The notes below the pieces were generated by a model. It was not told the origin of the DNA. It ran no database searches and saw nothing but the letters and a program-made list of their open reading frames with translations. The position numbers and the translations under genes are program-made. Below, piece after piece: positions 46,870 to 58,844 of a DNA stretch of 64,000 bases (position 1 is its first letter; the number at the start of each line of letters is the position of its first letter). Source of the DNA: Gigaspora margarita (taxonomy: Eukaryota > Glomeromycota > Glomeromycetes > Diversisporales > Gigasporaceae); contig WTPW01000571.1 of the NCBI GenBank assembly GCA_009809945.1, forward strand, positions 1-64,000. Direction: 5' to 3'.

Positions 46870-48400
46870 ATTATATTAATGATCTACATTATATATATTG
46901 TTTATTTGTTTATATTTTTTTAACCAATCAAATTGAATATCTGCCATGCTAGTAAAGCAGTAACTCATGTGCAGTAGTCTTATGTGTTCTTTAAAGTTTT
47001 TCTTGATTTTAAACAAGAAAAAAAATTTTTTTTGAGTCTGGGTGTCAGGTCTTGTGGGTGAGAAGAAGTGGTAGTTTTGAAGCAAGTAGGTCGAAGTAGT
47101 TACTTGGAATTCTTGTAAAGATATAATATTTTTGTAGAGTATATTTGTATTCTGTCAGGTGTTTTAGATGAACTATATTGGTGATTAGAAAAATTGCCCA
47201 TATGGATTTATTTAGTTGGTTGTAGCTTATAGGCAAGGGTGTTCATATGTTACAAATATAGTTGTCTGGTAATTGGTCAAATCTGAAGATCAATCTTAGA
47301 ATTTTTATACCAAAGCTTAGTTGTAATCTGTTTTCGATTGGCAGCTAGAAGGGAGTGCACTCAGGATTTCATAATGGACTTGATTGTGTTGTTCTAGTAT
47401 TACCAGTTTTAAATCTGTGGAAGTATTTAATACTATTCGTCTAATTTTGTCAAAGCTTATTTCTATAGTAATTTTTGTGAAATTTACTAAGTAGAGGATA
47501 TTTTAGATAGTTTTTCAAGCATCAAGTAAAAATAAGTCCATGCTGGTAAAGTAGTCAAAGGCCCGTTTCGCATGGAATAGCTCAAATACCTGGTTTCCGT
47601 CTTGCTTGTTAATGGCTAGCACCCCATGTTGTTGTTTGTATAGCTCCAGAGCTTGCAAGAATAGGTTGTTAAATTCAGTTTGGTATTGGGCTAATTATTT
47701 TGGATCAGGGTGAAACTTCTAAAGAATGCAGTATTTCTATAATGGAATTTTGCTAAAATTGCTAGTAGGATATAATATGAGGTGGGAATGGTGTTGAGTT
47801 TGTGTTTTATTTATTGTATTAGTTTTTTTTTGAAGTTAGGCTCTCTTTAATTTCTTTCAGATCCCAGAGTATCGAATTAATTGTTGTAAATATATTTTCC
47901 TTAGTTTAGCTAGTGCTGATATTGTCTGTTTTGACTATTTCTCTTCTTTTTCTAATTTAATCAGATTAGATCATCTAACATTTTTTTCCTGAAACTATCT
48001 AACTATAGCTAGATTTCTCTTTTTTATTGATTTCTTCAGTGTCCTGTATCATATAGTTCAATTCTGTTTCCATTCTATCATTTTAGTTTCGTTCATGTTC
48101 TTAATTTCTCTCGTATTGCCATTCTGAGATAGTCCGGCAGTGTTGTTAACTCAGTTTTCAATGTTAGCATTGGGTTCCAGTGGTATCTGATTTGGTGGTG
48201 GTTGGGTTCAGGGGCCCTTTGGGATCAGTTGAGTCCATAAGTTCTGTTTGGGTTATTTGGATCAGAACATAGCTATTTTGTTTGTATAAGTTTGAGTCTG
48301 AGTCCTGAAATTGTATTATGGCTATGGAAAAGTTTGTTCCAGCTGTTTCTGTGGGCATGAGAATTTTTTGATCAATGATCATTTGTTGTTGTACAGGCCA
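46870..48400 (-). pseudogene. LINE ORF1 relic, related to ORF1 at 30139-32511
   Basis: The minus strand from 48382 reads MIIDQKILMPTETAGTNFSI and then an unstructured Thr/Pro-rich start. After many breaks it reads LQKYYIFTRIPSNYFDLLAS (about 47150-47080), which aligns with LKQYYIFDKIPDSYFDLPKE in the better copy. It ends with FKIKKNFKEHIRLLHMSYCF. Stops are frequent. The endonuclease and reverse transcriptase parts are absent, so this is an internal fragment of a LINE cut on both sides. It abuts the 2 kb-family copy at 48519. Confidence 0.65.
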
Positions 48401-48518
48401 GAAATTTTCTGATTGATATTTATTTGTTATTGTGATAATGTCATGATCAGATTTTTCGGGAGTGAGCTAGATTCCCTACATTTACTGGGCAATTGTATGT
48501 AATATCGATATCATTTCC

Positions 48519-50509
48519 TACATCAGCGAATTATATATATATAATCTAACGTAAGATATTACGGCTTATAATCTAATGAATATCTTATTGTTGATATGAT
48601 TTATTACGTTATATATTATGTTATATTACAGTTATATTATGGAATTTATAGCGCAATATTGCGAAATAGACCAAATAAAAAAAATGCAAATCCAGGGGTC
48701 GCAGCAGGCAACAATTTGCATATTGTGTGATGTTTTCACATTGTTTTAAAATTTTTAAAAAATAAATAAATGAGAGGTCATAGCAGGCAATAATTTGCAT
48801 ATTGTGTGATGTTTTCGCAGTTTTAAAATTTTTAAAAAATAAATAAATGATATACATATTCACATAATCATGTTTTTTTTACAGGTTTTTACAATAATTC
48901 ACAAGGTTTTGCATAAAATTTTATATTTTTTTATTATTATTATCATTATATTTTATATTTATTAATAAATATATTTTTAATTAATATTACAGTATTATTT
49001 TTACATTATTACAAATTTTTAAACCACTTTCATACTTCGTCACATCTAATTCTATTAATATACAAAAAACTAGCCCTACACACTTATTTTCGCTCATACC
49101 CACAGTTAGCTATTATCTTTGCTTCTTTGTTTTCTATCATTTTCACTTTTGCTATTTCTTTTGTTTTGGCTATAATCTTCGTTTCGCTTTTTTTTTCTAA
49201 ATAATTTCTAAAAATAGTAAAAGTAAAAAAAAATAAAAAAAACATTTCTCATAAGTGTTGATGTTCTTGCAAATTGCCAGAGAAATCTAGTTTGTTCTTG
49301 CAAAGTGCTAGAGAAATTAAGCTAGTTTTCTTGTAAAGTGCCGGAAAAGTCGCAAAATATCGAAGAAGTCAAAAATGAATAAAATAAATTAAAAATTAAA
49401 AAAATAAGTAAAAAAAAAACAAAACGAAAAAAACAAAAAAATGTAAGCAAACTAATAAAAAAAATAATAAACAAAGCCCCAAATCTTAATTTCTCTAAAG
49501 TAAGAGTCACGTTCTGGTGCATTTAGAAATTGCAAAAGCTAGGTTAATATTCTTGCAAAATGCTAAAAAAGTCATGAAGTGCCGAAAAAGTCTGAGTTGG
49601 TTTTCTTGCAAAGTGCTAGGAAGTAAGGGTTCTTTTCTTCTAAAGTGCTGAAATAGAATAAATTAATAAGACAAATTAAAAAAAACAAAAACAAAATATG
49701 TCAAACGAAAAAATAAATAAAGTCCTAACTAAACTTTTATTTCTTTAAAGAAGCATTTTTGGAAATGCTGGAGAAAGTAGTTGTATTTTTGCAAAGAGTC
49801 AGAAGTTTGGGTTGGCTTGTGCAAGGTTTCGAAAAGTTGTTTGTCTTCTTGCAAAAGTGTTCTTGTAAAGTGCCGAAATAAAAATAAAATAAAAAATAAA
49901 TAAATAAAAAAAATAAAAAAAAACAAAATAAAAACAAAAAAAATGAAATGAAAACAAATAATGAAACGAAAGCAAAAAGTGAAAAAAAAACAAAATAGAA
50001 GATCTAATTATAAACAAAAGATCTAATCTGATCTTGTAGTACAGAATTTGAATATTATCGAACTATTTCAAAAAATTAGTCCAACGCAATCCAGGTTACA
50101 GATTGGGTTGGTTTGCACAAGATTTTGAAAAGTGTTTGTTTTCTTGCTAAGGTATTCTTGTAAAGTGCCAAAATAAAAATAAAATAAAAAATAAATAAAA
50201 TGAAAACAAAAAAAATAAAATAAAAACAAAAAAATGAAATGAAAACAAAAAAGCGAATCTGATCTTGTAGTAAAGAATTTGAACTATTTCGAATAATTAG
50301 TCCAATGCATAATCCAAGTTACATTGATCTACTGATCCTAGCTTGGTTTAAAGAGGATCAAAATATTTCGTTATAATTTCAAAATTTCTAACGAAATATA
50401 ACAAAATTTTTATATTTGAAATATTTCGTTATATATTACGTAATATTTTGTTATATTACGGTTTATAAGATCTTATATAAGATTATGCTATTATAAATTT
50501 GCTAATGTA
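48519..50509 (-). mobile_element. 2 kb TIR family, copy 5
   Basis: The left end TACATCAGCGAATTATATAT is followed by AATCTAACGTAAGATATTAC. The right end is ATCTTATATAAGATTATGCT, then ATTATAAATTTGCTAATGTA. The interior, in reverse, has AGTTAGCTATTATCTTTGCT, TTCTTGCAAAGTGC phrases, A-rich tracts and GATCTAATCTGATCTTGTAG. The GATCTAATCTGATCTTG box occurs twice (about 50020 and 50255) with a repeated T-rich tract between, an internal duplication. A 70-base direct repeat with CAGGCAATAATTTGCATATT lies near 48700-48850. No transposase. Confidence 0.78.
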
Positions 50510-50840
50510 GCATTGGAAGGTAGTGTTACCCATGTTGGTGTCCTGGTCAGCTAAATGAGCATTTGTATGGTCACACTTTTATTTTTTTTTATGTTTTGGC
50601 ATCTCTCTATTAACAATTAGGAGCCTAGACCATATTGGGTCTGGCCCTTTTATAGTAGTATTCTCTTAGTGTTTCCATTGCCCAGAGGAAAGATGTGAAG
50701 TGTTTGAAGGAGTAAGGTGTTTAAAAAATGTTTTTCTATTCCGCTTAATGTTGAAGTGTTTCTTGTACCAGTTGTAACAATTATTAATTAGTTATTTATT
50801 TATTAACGTGTCCTTTTGCCAATTATTTCTACTATTTGTT

Positions 50841-51768
50841 AACTCTTTCCACGATCATCTGTACCAAATTTTCCAAGAAGGCTGACCTATGAAAACTACA
50901 TATTTTACTTATTAAAAAGAAACAGGCTCTATCAAAAAGCAACTGGAAAAGGCTGTCTGTGAAGGAACTGAAAGGTGTTTCAGGTTCTTTGTAACCTGGA
51001 ACACTCGTAACGGATTTTTTGGATGGTTGTCCTTTTGGTCTTTGGATTGGCACTATTAAGCAAAGAAGTAGTGGGCTTAGTCCCTGGAGCCTTGTTTTGA
51101 AATAGGATATTATATGTAGCGTAACTCCTACCAACTCCTTTTCCGTTTGGTACCAAACTCTCCTCTTTCTCCTGCCCTTCAGGGATTTTTTTCGAAACTT
51201 TTACAAAAAGTAGGAAATCCATTTACCCTCTCCAAAAGCTCAGCATTGTTTACATTTCCTAATCGGGATAGCGTCTACCCAATTGGTGTCAAGTCAGGTG
51301 TGCTCTTAGTAACTCAGCTGAGTAAACAATTTGAACACGTGCGATATTTTGGTGAAAAATTCAAGTAAAAATTTCTTTCTAGAACTTTCTTTTAGACGTA
51401 TACAATTTTCTTTCAAATATTGTACATATAATACGTAGAGAGTCTTCTCTACATTGTGTTATATAATTTTTTATATTATTACTTAGATTGTTTAGCTAGT
51501 TCTTTTCATTTGTTTTTTTCCCAGTAGGGTTCTTTGCTAGGGTTTTTTTTACTTTTTTGGTAGCTGAGTACCATGTTATATATATACTTTAAATATGTGT
51601 TTATGCACATATGTGGGTATAGGTAGCAGACATCAGTGCGACTACCGGACATGGGTCTATCCAATAAGGTGGATTGGGTTTATGCTTAACATTTAATTGA
51701 TAGGATATTTGTATTTATACAAATCTATTAATAAAGTTAACGCGCGGTTTAGTTAAAGGAAAAAAAAA
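50841..51768 (+). mobile_element. Retroposed sequence of unknown origin, 16-bp duplication
   Basis: Flanked by a perfect duplication ATTTCTACTATTTGTT (50825-50840 and 51769-51784) and ending in an A-run (51759-51769). The sequence is richer in G+C than the flanks. No tRNA-like boxes are visible at the 5' end. ORFs of 100 codons (50832-51134, minus) and 73 codons (51147-51368, plus) show no recognised domain. It could be a processed transcript copy or a LINE-mobilised non-coding element. Its 3' part contains AATAAAGTTAACGCGCGGTT before the tail. Confidence 0.75.
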
Positions 51769-51915
51769 ATTTCTACTATTTGTTTGTTTACTTAGTAATG
51801 TGCAAATTTTCAGGAAAGAGTCCTTTTTTTTAATATAGATTATAATAAAATACAAGCAAATTTGTTTATATTTTGCATTTATTTGTTTTTATTGTTTTTT
51901 TAAAATACTAAAATA

Positions 51916-53899
51916 TTTGAAGATAAAGAGTACTATTTTAAAATTATATATAAACTTAATAGTAAATTTTTTTATGTCTAATTTTATAAAAAATTATATT
52001 AAATAAACTAATTTTAATTTTTAATAAAAGTTTATAAAGCAAGTTTTTCTGATTTTAATAATAGTAAAATTATCAAAATTGGTTAAAAACTTAGTAAGAT
52101 ATATATTATTAAATATTGGGTATTAAAATTTAATAATAAAACTAGAGAATTGATATTCATACCTTCTATTTTTAATATTCTACTCCTATTAAATAAAGAT
52201 ATTTTGACAACTATCTAACTAAATTTAAAGAACTTTATTTATTAAAATTATTAATCTATAGTATTAAAATAAAAAAGTATATCAAATTTAATTAGTTGTC
52301 AAAAAATCTTTACTCAAAGTTAGAAAAAATCAAAATATTTATTAAAATAAAAGCTATGCCAAAGTTTTTTAAAACTTTGAGCAAAAATATCTTGACAATC
52401 ATCTAACCAAATTTGTTGAATTCTATGAATTTATAGAATCAAAATAAAAAAATTATCAAATTTAGTTAAATAGTTGTTAAATATCTTTATTCAAAGTTTT
52501 AAAAAAACTTTGGTACAACTTTTATTTTGATAGTGTTTTGATTTTTCTCTAACTTTGAGCAAAAATATCTTGACAACTATCTGACTAAATTTGATAAATT
52601 TTTTTTATTTAAATTTTATAAATTTATAAAATTCAAATAAAAACAGTTTATTGAATTTAGTTAAATAATTGTCAAAATATTTTTGCTCAAAGTTAAAAAA
52701 AAATCAAAATATTTATTAAAATAAAAGCTATACCAAAGTTTTTTTAAAACTTTAAACAAACTATCTTAACAATAGTCTAATTAAATTAAATAAATTTTTT
52801 TATATGAATTCTATAAATATATAGAATTTAAATAAAAAAAAGTTCATTGAATTTAGTTAGATAGTTGTTAAGATTTTTTTACTCAAAAAGAAAAAAACTG
52901 TAACAAAGTTTTTTTAAAACTTTGAGCCAAGATATTTTAACAATGGTCTGATCAAATTTGATGAACTTTTTTTATTTGAATCTATGAATTTATAGAATTC
53001 AAATAAAAAAAATTATTGAATTTGATTAGGCAGTTGTTAAATATCTTTACTTAAAGTTTAAAAATCTTCAACACAGTTTTTATTTTGATAGATGTTTTGA
53101 TTTTCTCTTACTTTGAGCAAAATATCTTGACCACCATCTAACTAAATTCAATTACTTTTTTTATTTGAATTTTATATATTTATAAAATTCAATTAAAAAA
53201 AATCTATCAAATTTAATCAAATAATTGTTAAGAAATTTTCTCTCAAATTTAAAAAAAATCAAAATATCTATCAAAATAAAAGTTGTACCAAAGGTTTTTA
53301 AAACTATAAACTAAGATATCTTGACAACTATCTAACTAAATTTGATAAATTTTTTTATTTTAATTTTATAAATTCATAGAATTCAAATAAAAAAAATTAT
53401 GAATTTGATCAAATAGTTGTTAAAATATTTTTGTTCAAAGTTTTAATTTTTATTTAAATTCTATAAATTTATATAATTCAAATAAAAATAAGTTTATTAG
53501 ATTTAGTTAGATAGTTATTAATATATTTTCATTCAAAGTTTTAAAATTTTTGATTTTGATAAGAGATATAAATATCAAAAATAGGAGTATAAATATTATC
53601 CTCTAAAACTAACTTAAAATTTATATAAATTGACCAATTAGAATTAGCAATTTTATATAACCCCAGAAATTTTGGGCACATCCAAAAAAGGTTTGTAATA
53701 TATACAAGTATATTTTTTAAAAATATAATAATAGTTCCAAATTTTACTATAATAGATAAATTGGTTTATTTATATTTTGTAAAATTTTAATAACAATTAG
53801 ATATAATTTAAAAAAGTTTTATTAATAGCATATGTCAATATTATATAAAAATTTTAAAATATCTTATAAAACTATATAGATGTATTTTTTATCTTCAAA
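51916..53899. mobile_element. TIR element, copy B, with palindrome-array interior
   Basis: The left end TTTGAAGATAAAGAGTAC and right end ATCTTCAAA are inverted, with TA at 51914-51915 and 53900-53901. The first about 230 bases and last about 280 bases match the flanks of copy A at 19031-20775. The ends resemble the TTAAGGGTAGAG type after divergence. The middle is the palindrome array. No ORF. Confidence 0.7.
52160..53560. repeat. Array of about eight palindromes, spaced 100-200 bp
   Basis: Each unit is a palindrome of roughly 130 bases. An arm reads TTTGAGCAAAAATATCTTGA, CAACTATCTAACTAAATTTG, then ATAAATTTTTTTATTTGAAT. The centre is close to TCTATAAATTTATAGA, then the inverse arm. Centres lie near 52250, 52430, 52615, 52810, 52985, 53170, 53370 and 53465. 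Linkers hold ACTTTGGTACAACTTTTATT / AATAAAAGCTATACCAAAGT, themselves inverted between neighbours. The same module occurs singly at 9455-9605. Confidence 0.8.
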
Positions 53900-55789
53900 T
53901 AAAAATCTGTATATAATATTTAGTAATTGGGCGTAGAACAGAGTAAAAGACCTTATAGCCTTACTCATAGAAAATTTTGCGATGTCTAGCTCCTACCCCT
54001 GTAATGATAAATTTTTGATCAACCTTGTAAAACTTCTAATCAGCAATTTAATCATTGAGTTGATAATTGTATAAGGATTTATGCAAAAGCAAATTTGTTT
54101 AAAAATTGATTAATAAACTGATCAATAGTTCAATATACTTAAAATGCAAAAGCACAAAAGAATTTATGCGCCTAAACAAAAAGCTACAAAAAATAATGCT
54201 AGAAGAACAAGATTAGCTTCGATGATACCTGAAAAACAATTACATCATCAAAATAATGAATCAGCAAAAGGCAAGATCGGTACAAACAGAAAAAATACTA
54301 TTAGTGAAAAAGAAAATGCAAATCAAAGTGTCGAACAAACACATAATGAAGACTATATATCTAAGTGTAATGTTTATTTATTTAATAAAAATTTATTTTA
54401 AATTTGTAAATTTTGCTAATTTTTTTATTTTTTCAAAAATTAAAATATTTTGTCACTCCCACTTGCCTGCCAACTTTCTGATGATGATTGCAATATTTTG
54501 AAGAAGTTCCAAGATGCAGTTTCTGTACTTAAGTTCAACTTCTGTCCTATTTGCAACAAAAAATTTCCTATTATTGTATTAGTAGATACAACAGGATTAT
54601 GTCATAGATGCAATAATGATAAATTAATACCCAACCTATTTTTAGCTAAAAATCATATGAACCCAGTAAATAAAACTATATAATGCAGTATATACAATAA
54701 TAAGATTAAAATATATTATATTTTTTAGAAAAAATTCCTATTGAACTTCCTCAACTTAGTCAAGTTGAAGAAATGCTTATTGTACAAATACTTCCTATAT
54801 TAACTATTTATAAGCTTAAAGGCAGACAGCTTGGATACTATAGAAATGTAATTAATTTTGTACAAGATATTTAAGAGTTTTTACCAAGTTACCTCAAAAT
54901 TCTTCTACGATTAATTTTTTAATTGTTCAAAAATCTGGGGAAGATTTTATTTTATTTCAGAAATTTAAAGTTAAACGATTGAATATTTTGACTTGATTAA
55001 ATTATCTTAAAAATAATAATCCATTTTATTTTAATATTGAAATCGATCAAGATATTCTGCAAACACTTTCAGAAAATGGTTCTATATTTGATCGATTGTG
55101 TACTATATACAATAACAATTTAATTATTGAAGAGATTCTAATAATATTACTAATACTCCTAAAGACCAAGTTAAACATACTTTATACCTAATTCTGTTTC
55201 TAAAGAAACTAAAAAAGCTGCAACATATACTAAATTAATCAACTTGTGAACACAGATACCAATATACCAATTAGCTGGCCTACTATTAAAAATAATCTAG
55301 TTAATGAATTCGAAGAGGTTGGTTATATAACTAAAGCATTTCCTACTTTATTCTCCAAAGGAAAGGCAGACTTACATAGTACTAAAAGACTTCAACAAAT
55401 ATATTCTAATGAATATTTTGAACATTTAATAAAATATTATGATAGATGATTTGTACAATATAAATGATTTTGATATTTTGTATTAAACTCTATAATGAGA
55501 TAGAGAGCACTTGGAAATAGCAAAATATATGTACATCAAAATTTGGAAGATGCATATTTGACAGTAGAAGATATTTAGGAATTACTTTATACCAATAATT
55601 TATCAGTAGATCAAATTGTTCGATATGGTAATACTCTTTGAGAAATATAACCTTATTGGAAAAAAATGCATAATGAACTTATTGATATGATCAAGTAAAT
55701 TGGTACAGATGGGTTAATATTTTTTATATTTAGTTTGGCTAATTTATATTGGCCTACCTTCATAGACTTATGCCAAATACTAGTACACA

Positions 55790-56263
55790 AGGACCCCGAA
55801 ATATACATAGATAGGTCAGGTATGAGTTTGCTTATTTTTGAGGTTTTTTATGCAGATCTTTTCCATATATAGGAGATAGCTAAAGCCAGGTGCGTTTATA
55901 TATTTTTGATTATTTGATTAAAATTAGAGTAAGGGTTAGTTAGGGTTAGAATTAGAGCTTGTTTTTATAAGTAAAATTGTCTTCCCGACATTTTTTATTA
56001 ATGCTTCTAAACAGGTTTAGACACTCGTTTCTTGTATTTTCAGCATTTTTCACTTTTTTTCTTTGTTTTTGTCTCGTCGGGCTGATCCGTAAAGATCAAA
56101 TTTTATGATTTGATTGGCTTTCTATCACGTGAACGCACCTGGCTTTAGACGACCCCCATATATAGTAATTTTTTTTACTTATTTTTGAAGTTTTTTCTGC
56201 AGATCTTTTCTTTTTTAGTAACCCTATAATTAACCTGACCTATCTATGTATATTTCGGAGTCC
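55790..56263. mobile_element. AGGACCCC-end TIR element, copy 3
   Basis: The ends AGGACCCCGAAATATACATA and the inverse of AGGACTCCGAAATATACATA match over about 31 bases. Flanks TAGTACACA (55781-55789) and TAGCACACA (56264-56272) are a 9-base duplication with one transition. The interior has inverted AGATCTTTTC / TTTTTATGCAGATC and a GGTTAGTTAGGGTTAG stretch. It is inserted in the Helitron. Confidence 0.82.
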
Positions 56264-56500
56264 TAGCACACAAGCTACATAGTATTATAATTTAAATGAA
56301 ATCCCTCATATAGCAACATGGTTTTTTATATGTCGATTTGAATTATTTTTAGAACATGTTTTAATACCTAAATGGAATATTAGTAACTATTAGTATTGGT
56401 ATGAATGGCAGCACCAAGAGAGTACACATGTACACGGTATTAGAAAAGTTTCTAATGCACCAATTTTTAATTAGAAAATTATACAAGATAAAGAGTTAAT

Positions 56501-57482
56501 TTTTTTTTTTTTTTTTTTTAAAGTGTCCGTCTTCGGGAACTGGGAATTTTTATTCAAGATATTAGGGCCGTTGGTATCCACTTAAGGGAATACCAGCATT
56601 TGTTACATTGATGAGAGTACAACTAGCCACACCTGCAACTTTTGGTTGCCTATTTAAGTAGCCACCCGAGGGTCCTACACTAGCTGCTATACCTACAACC
56701 TGCATACTGGCATTGCCTATTTAAACCCTCTGGTCTCTGATCCGCCTACCAACCCATCTTGTTTTACCAGTACAGCCACCAGTTTCTGAACCTGGAGTTC
56801 GTACTGGATGCTAATCACCACCTTTAGGACTAATTTATCCTCGACGGAAAACTTGGTAGAGCAGTCCCTGTCCCACCCAGGTATTACCTACACTTCGGTA
56901 ACTTACGCTACAGCTTTACCTATACACTTGCAGTCCAGGGGTTACCTAAACTGCTACCATTACCTACTTTTGCCCTTGTAAGGTTCGCTCCAACNCCNGC
57001 ACCNACCTCACCATCCTACCGGTCCTTATACCTAATCCACAAACTTCCAAACCAGTTAGCCCANAAGGGTCGATATGGCCTTCTTCCCTTGGTACCTAAT
57101 TCCGAAACATAGGTCCTTTTCCTCTGGTACAACTCCGGCGGCCAGGTTGGTGAACCCCCTCCTCGAGGGTCTTATTGTCCGATTCTCCAGCTCCGGTTTC
57201 CGATATTCTGGTTTTGGTAGCACTGTCGAAGATCTTTGCTACCTCCTTACTCGGGGCTTGCCAAACGGGTTTCTGTTTCTCCGGTTCCTTGGATTTGTGC
57301 GCCCAAAGGCTCCCATTCGAGATGGTGTACCAAGGCCTACAGGTAATGTACCCAACCGATCGATAAGAAGCAGTTACCGGAACACAGGTCTATTTTTCAA
57401 AGCGTCGCCAGTGGGATTTGAACCCTAGACCTGCCGCTTGGGGGGTGACAACTTAACAACTTCCCTAAGTCGCCACACCCAT
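56501..57482 (-). mobile_element. tRNA-headed retroposon, about 1 kb (family 1)
   Basis: Flanked by the perfect 16-base duplication AAGATAAAGAGTTAAT (56485-56500 and 57483-57498). A T-run at 56501-56519 is the reversed A tail. On the minus strand the head is GGGTGTGGCGACTTAGGGAA with a B-box-like GGGTTCAAATCCCAC (57411-57425). The body matches 10698-11713 (GCCTATTTAAACCCTCTGG) and 19831-20488. The plus ORF at 57075-57428 is antisense. A few N bases lie at 56994-57063. It is inserted in the Helitron. Confidence 0.88.
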
Positions 57483-58844
57483 AAGATAAAGAGTTAATGA
57501 AAAAATATGATTATATATATTGATACAATTGCTACTGCCATGAATTCAAATAGAACTGCATGTATTTCTGAACAATGTCCTTGTCGGAAGAATTAACTAA
57601 TGACTTTGATGATTATTGCCAATTAGTTAATAAAATTCAAAGGCATACAAAATGTTTACCTTTTTCTTGTTTTAGACTAAATAAACATACTAACTTAGAA
57701 AAGTGTCGATTTGGTTATCCAAAAAAATTATGTGATTCTACTATTATACGATTTGATGATAATAACTAGCCAGAACTATTGCTATGTCATAATGATCCAT
57801 TAGTTAATCCATATTGTCGCATTCAGCTTCAAGGCTAAAGAGCCTATGTTGATATAAAGCCTATTCTTTTTATTCATGCTGCACCTTTTTATATTGCAAA
57901 ATATGCTAGCAAATCAGAAACACGGTCCAAACCATTTAATGAAATATTCTCTGATTACCTTGATAGTGCAAGTTCTAATGATACAGCTTTAAAGTTAATT
58001 CAAAGACTTTTAATACATATAGTATCTAAACGGAATTTCTTTATCCAAGAAATATCACATTTTCTTCTTAAGCTACTATTAGTTGTATTATCTTGTATAT
58101 TTTTTACTTTAAATTTTAATGAAGATGGTATACTATATAAACTAACTCGTGATAATAATAATAATTCATCAATTAGAATAGAACCTTCCTATTTACAAAT
58201 TTATTGAAAGCATTTTTCTATTTATAAATAAAATTTTTTATTTAACTTAAATAAAAATTATACATATAGCTCTTTTACATATAATTAAACTCAAAGAAAA
58301 AAATATTGTATTATTCAAATTTAACCTGTCCATCATTAGTTCACTTTGGACCAACATGGAATGATTATTGCAGATTAAAAGTTCTTCTTTATATCCCTTA
58401 TAGAAGCATGTTTGATTTTTTTCAAAATAATAATGCTAATATTGATTGGATTAATTTGTATAATCGTTTTTCTATTGAAATTGAACTTGATCAAAATGAT
58501 CTTCTTGGTAAACCAATAGATGATGAGGGAAATCTTGGATAGTGATAGTGATGAATATGAAGAACTTGAAGAAAATTATGTAACATTCCAAGAGCCATGG
58601 CTGCAAATAGCTACAAAAAATTGTCAAGTCATAAATAATAATCTTGGAGAACACTTTATAGATATTAATCATATGTGAACAGGATCATATGAGGCATTTT
58701 TGATCTAAGTGAAGCAGAATCTTTTTTAGAACAAGCTAAATGTGACCAGATTGAAAATACATTTTATTGTAGTAGTGATGAAAACTTTATTGATCCTACT
58801 ACATTAAATGAAAAACAAAAACAAATTTTTGATTATGAAATTTT

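Larger units (their letters stand above)
54144..58840 (+). pseudogene. Helitron N-terminal region and HUH Rep nuclease
   Basis: It starts MQKHKRIYAPKQKATKNNAR. A Cys-rich part reads FQDAVSVLKFNFCPICNKKF and then CHRCNND, typical of Helitron-like N-termini. Next are LPQLSQVEEMLIVQILPI, LKNNNPFYFNIEID and ISWPTIKNNLVNEFEEVGYI. The HUH motif is THVHG (56427-56435). The catalytic-Tyr region is FYIAKYASKSE (about 57887-57915). LPFSCFRLNK and FGPTWNDYCRLKVLLYIPYR follow. Stops occur at expected Arg, Trp and Gln positions (for example around 55446, 55467, 55575 and 55685), and the residues before STHVHG are QE where relatives have Arg-Gly. A short intron is possible at about 54666-54728. It would nick and join single-stranded DNA for rolling-circle transposition. 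Confidence 0.82.

Noticed and set aside
52160..53560. CRISPR-like array
   Set aside because: Regular spacing but the units are palindromes of ~130 bases with repeated linkers, not short direct repeats with unique spacers, and the host is eukaryotic.
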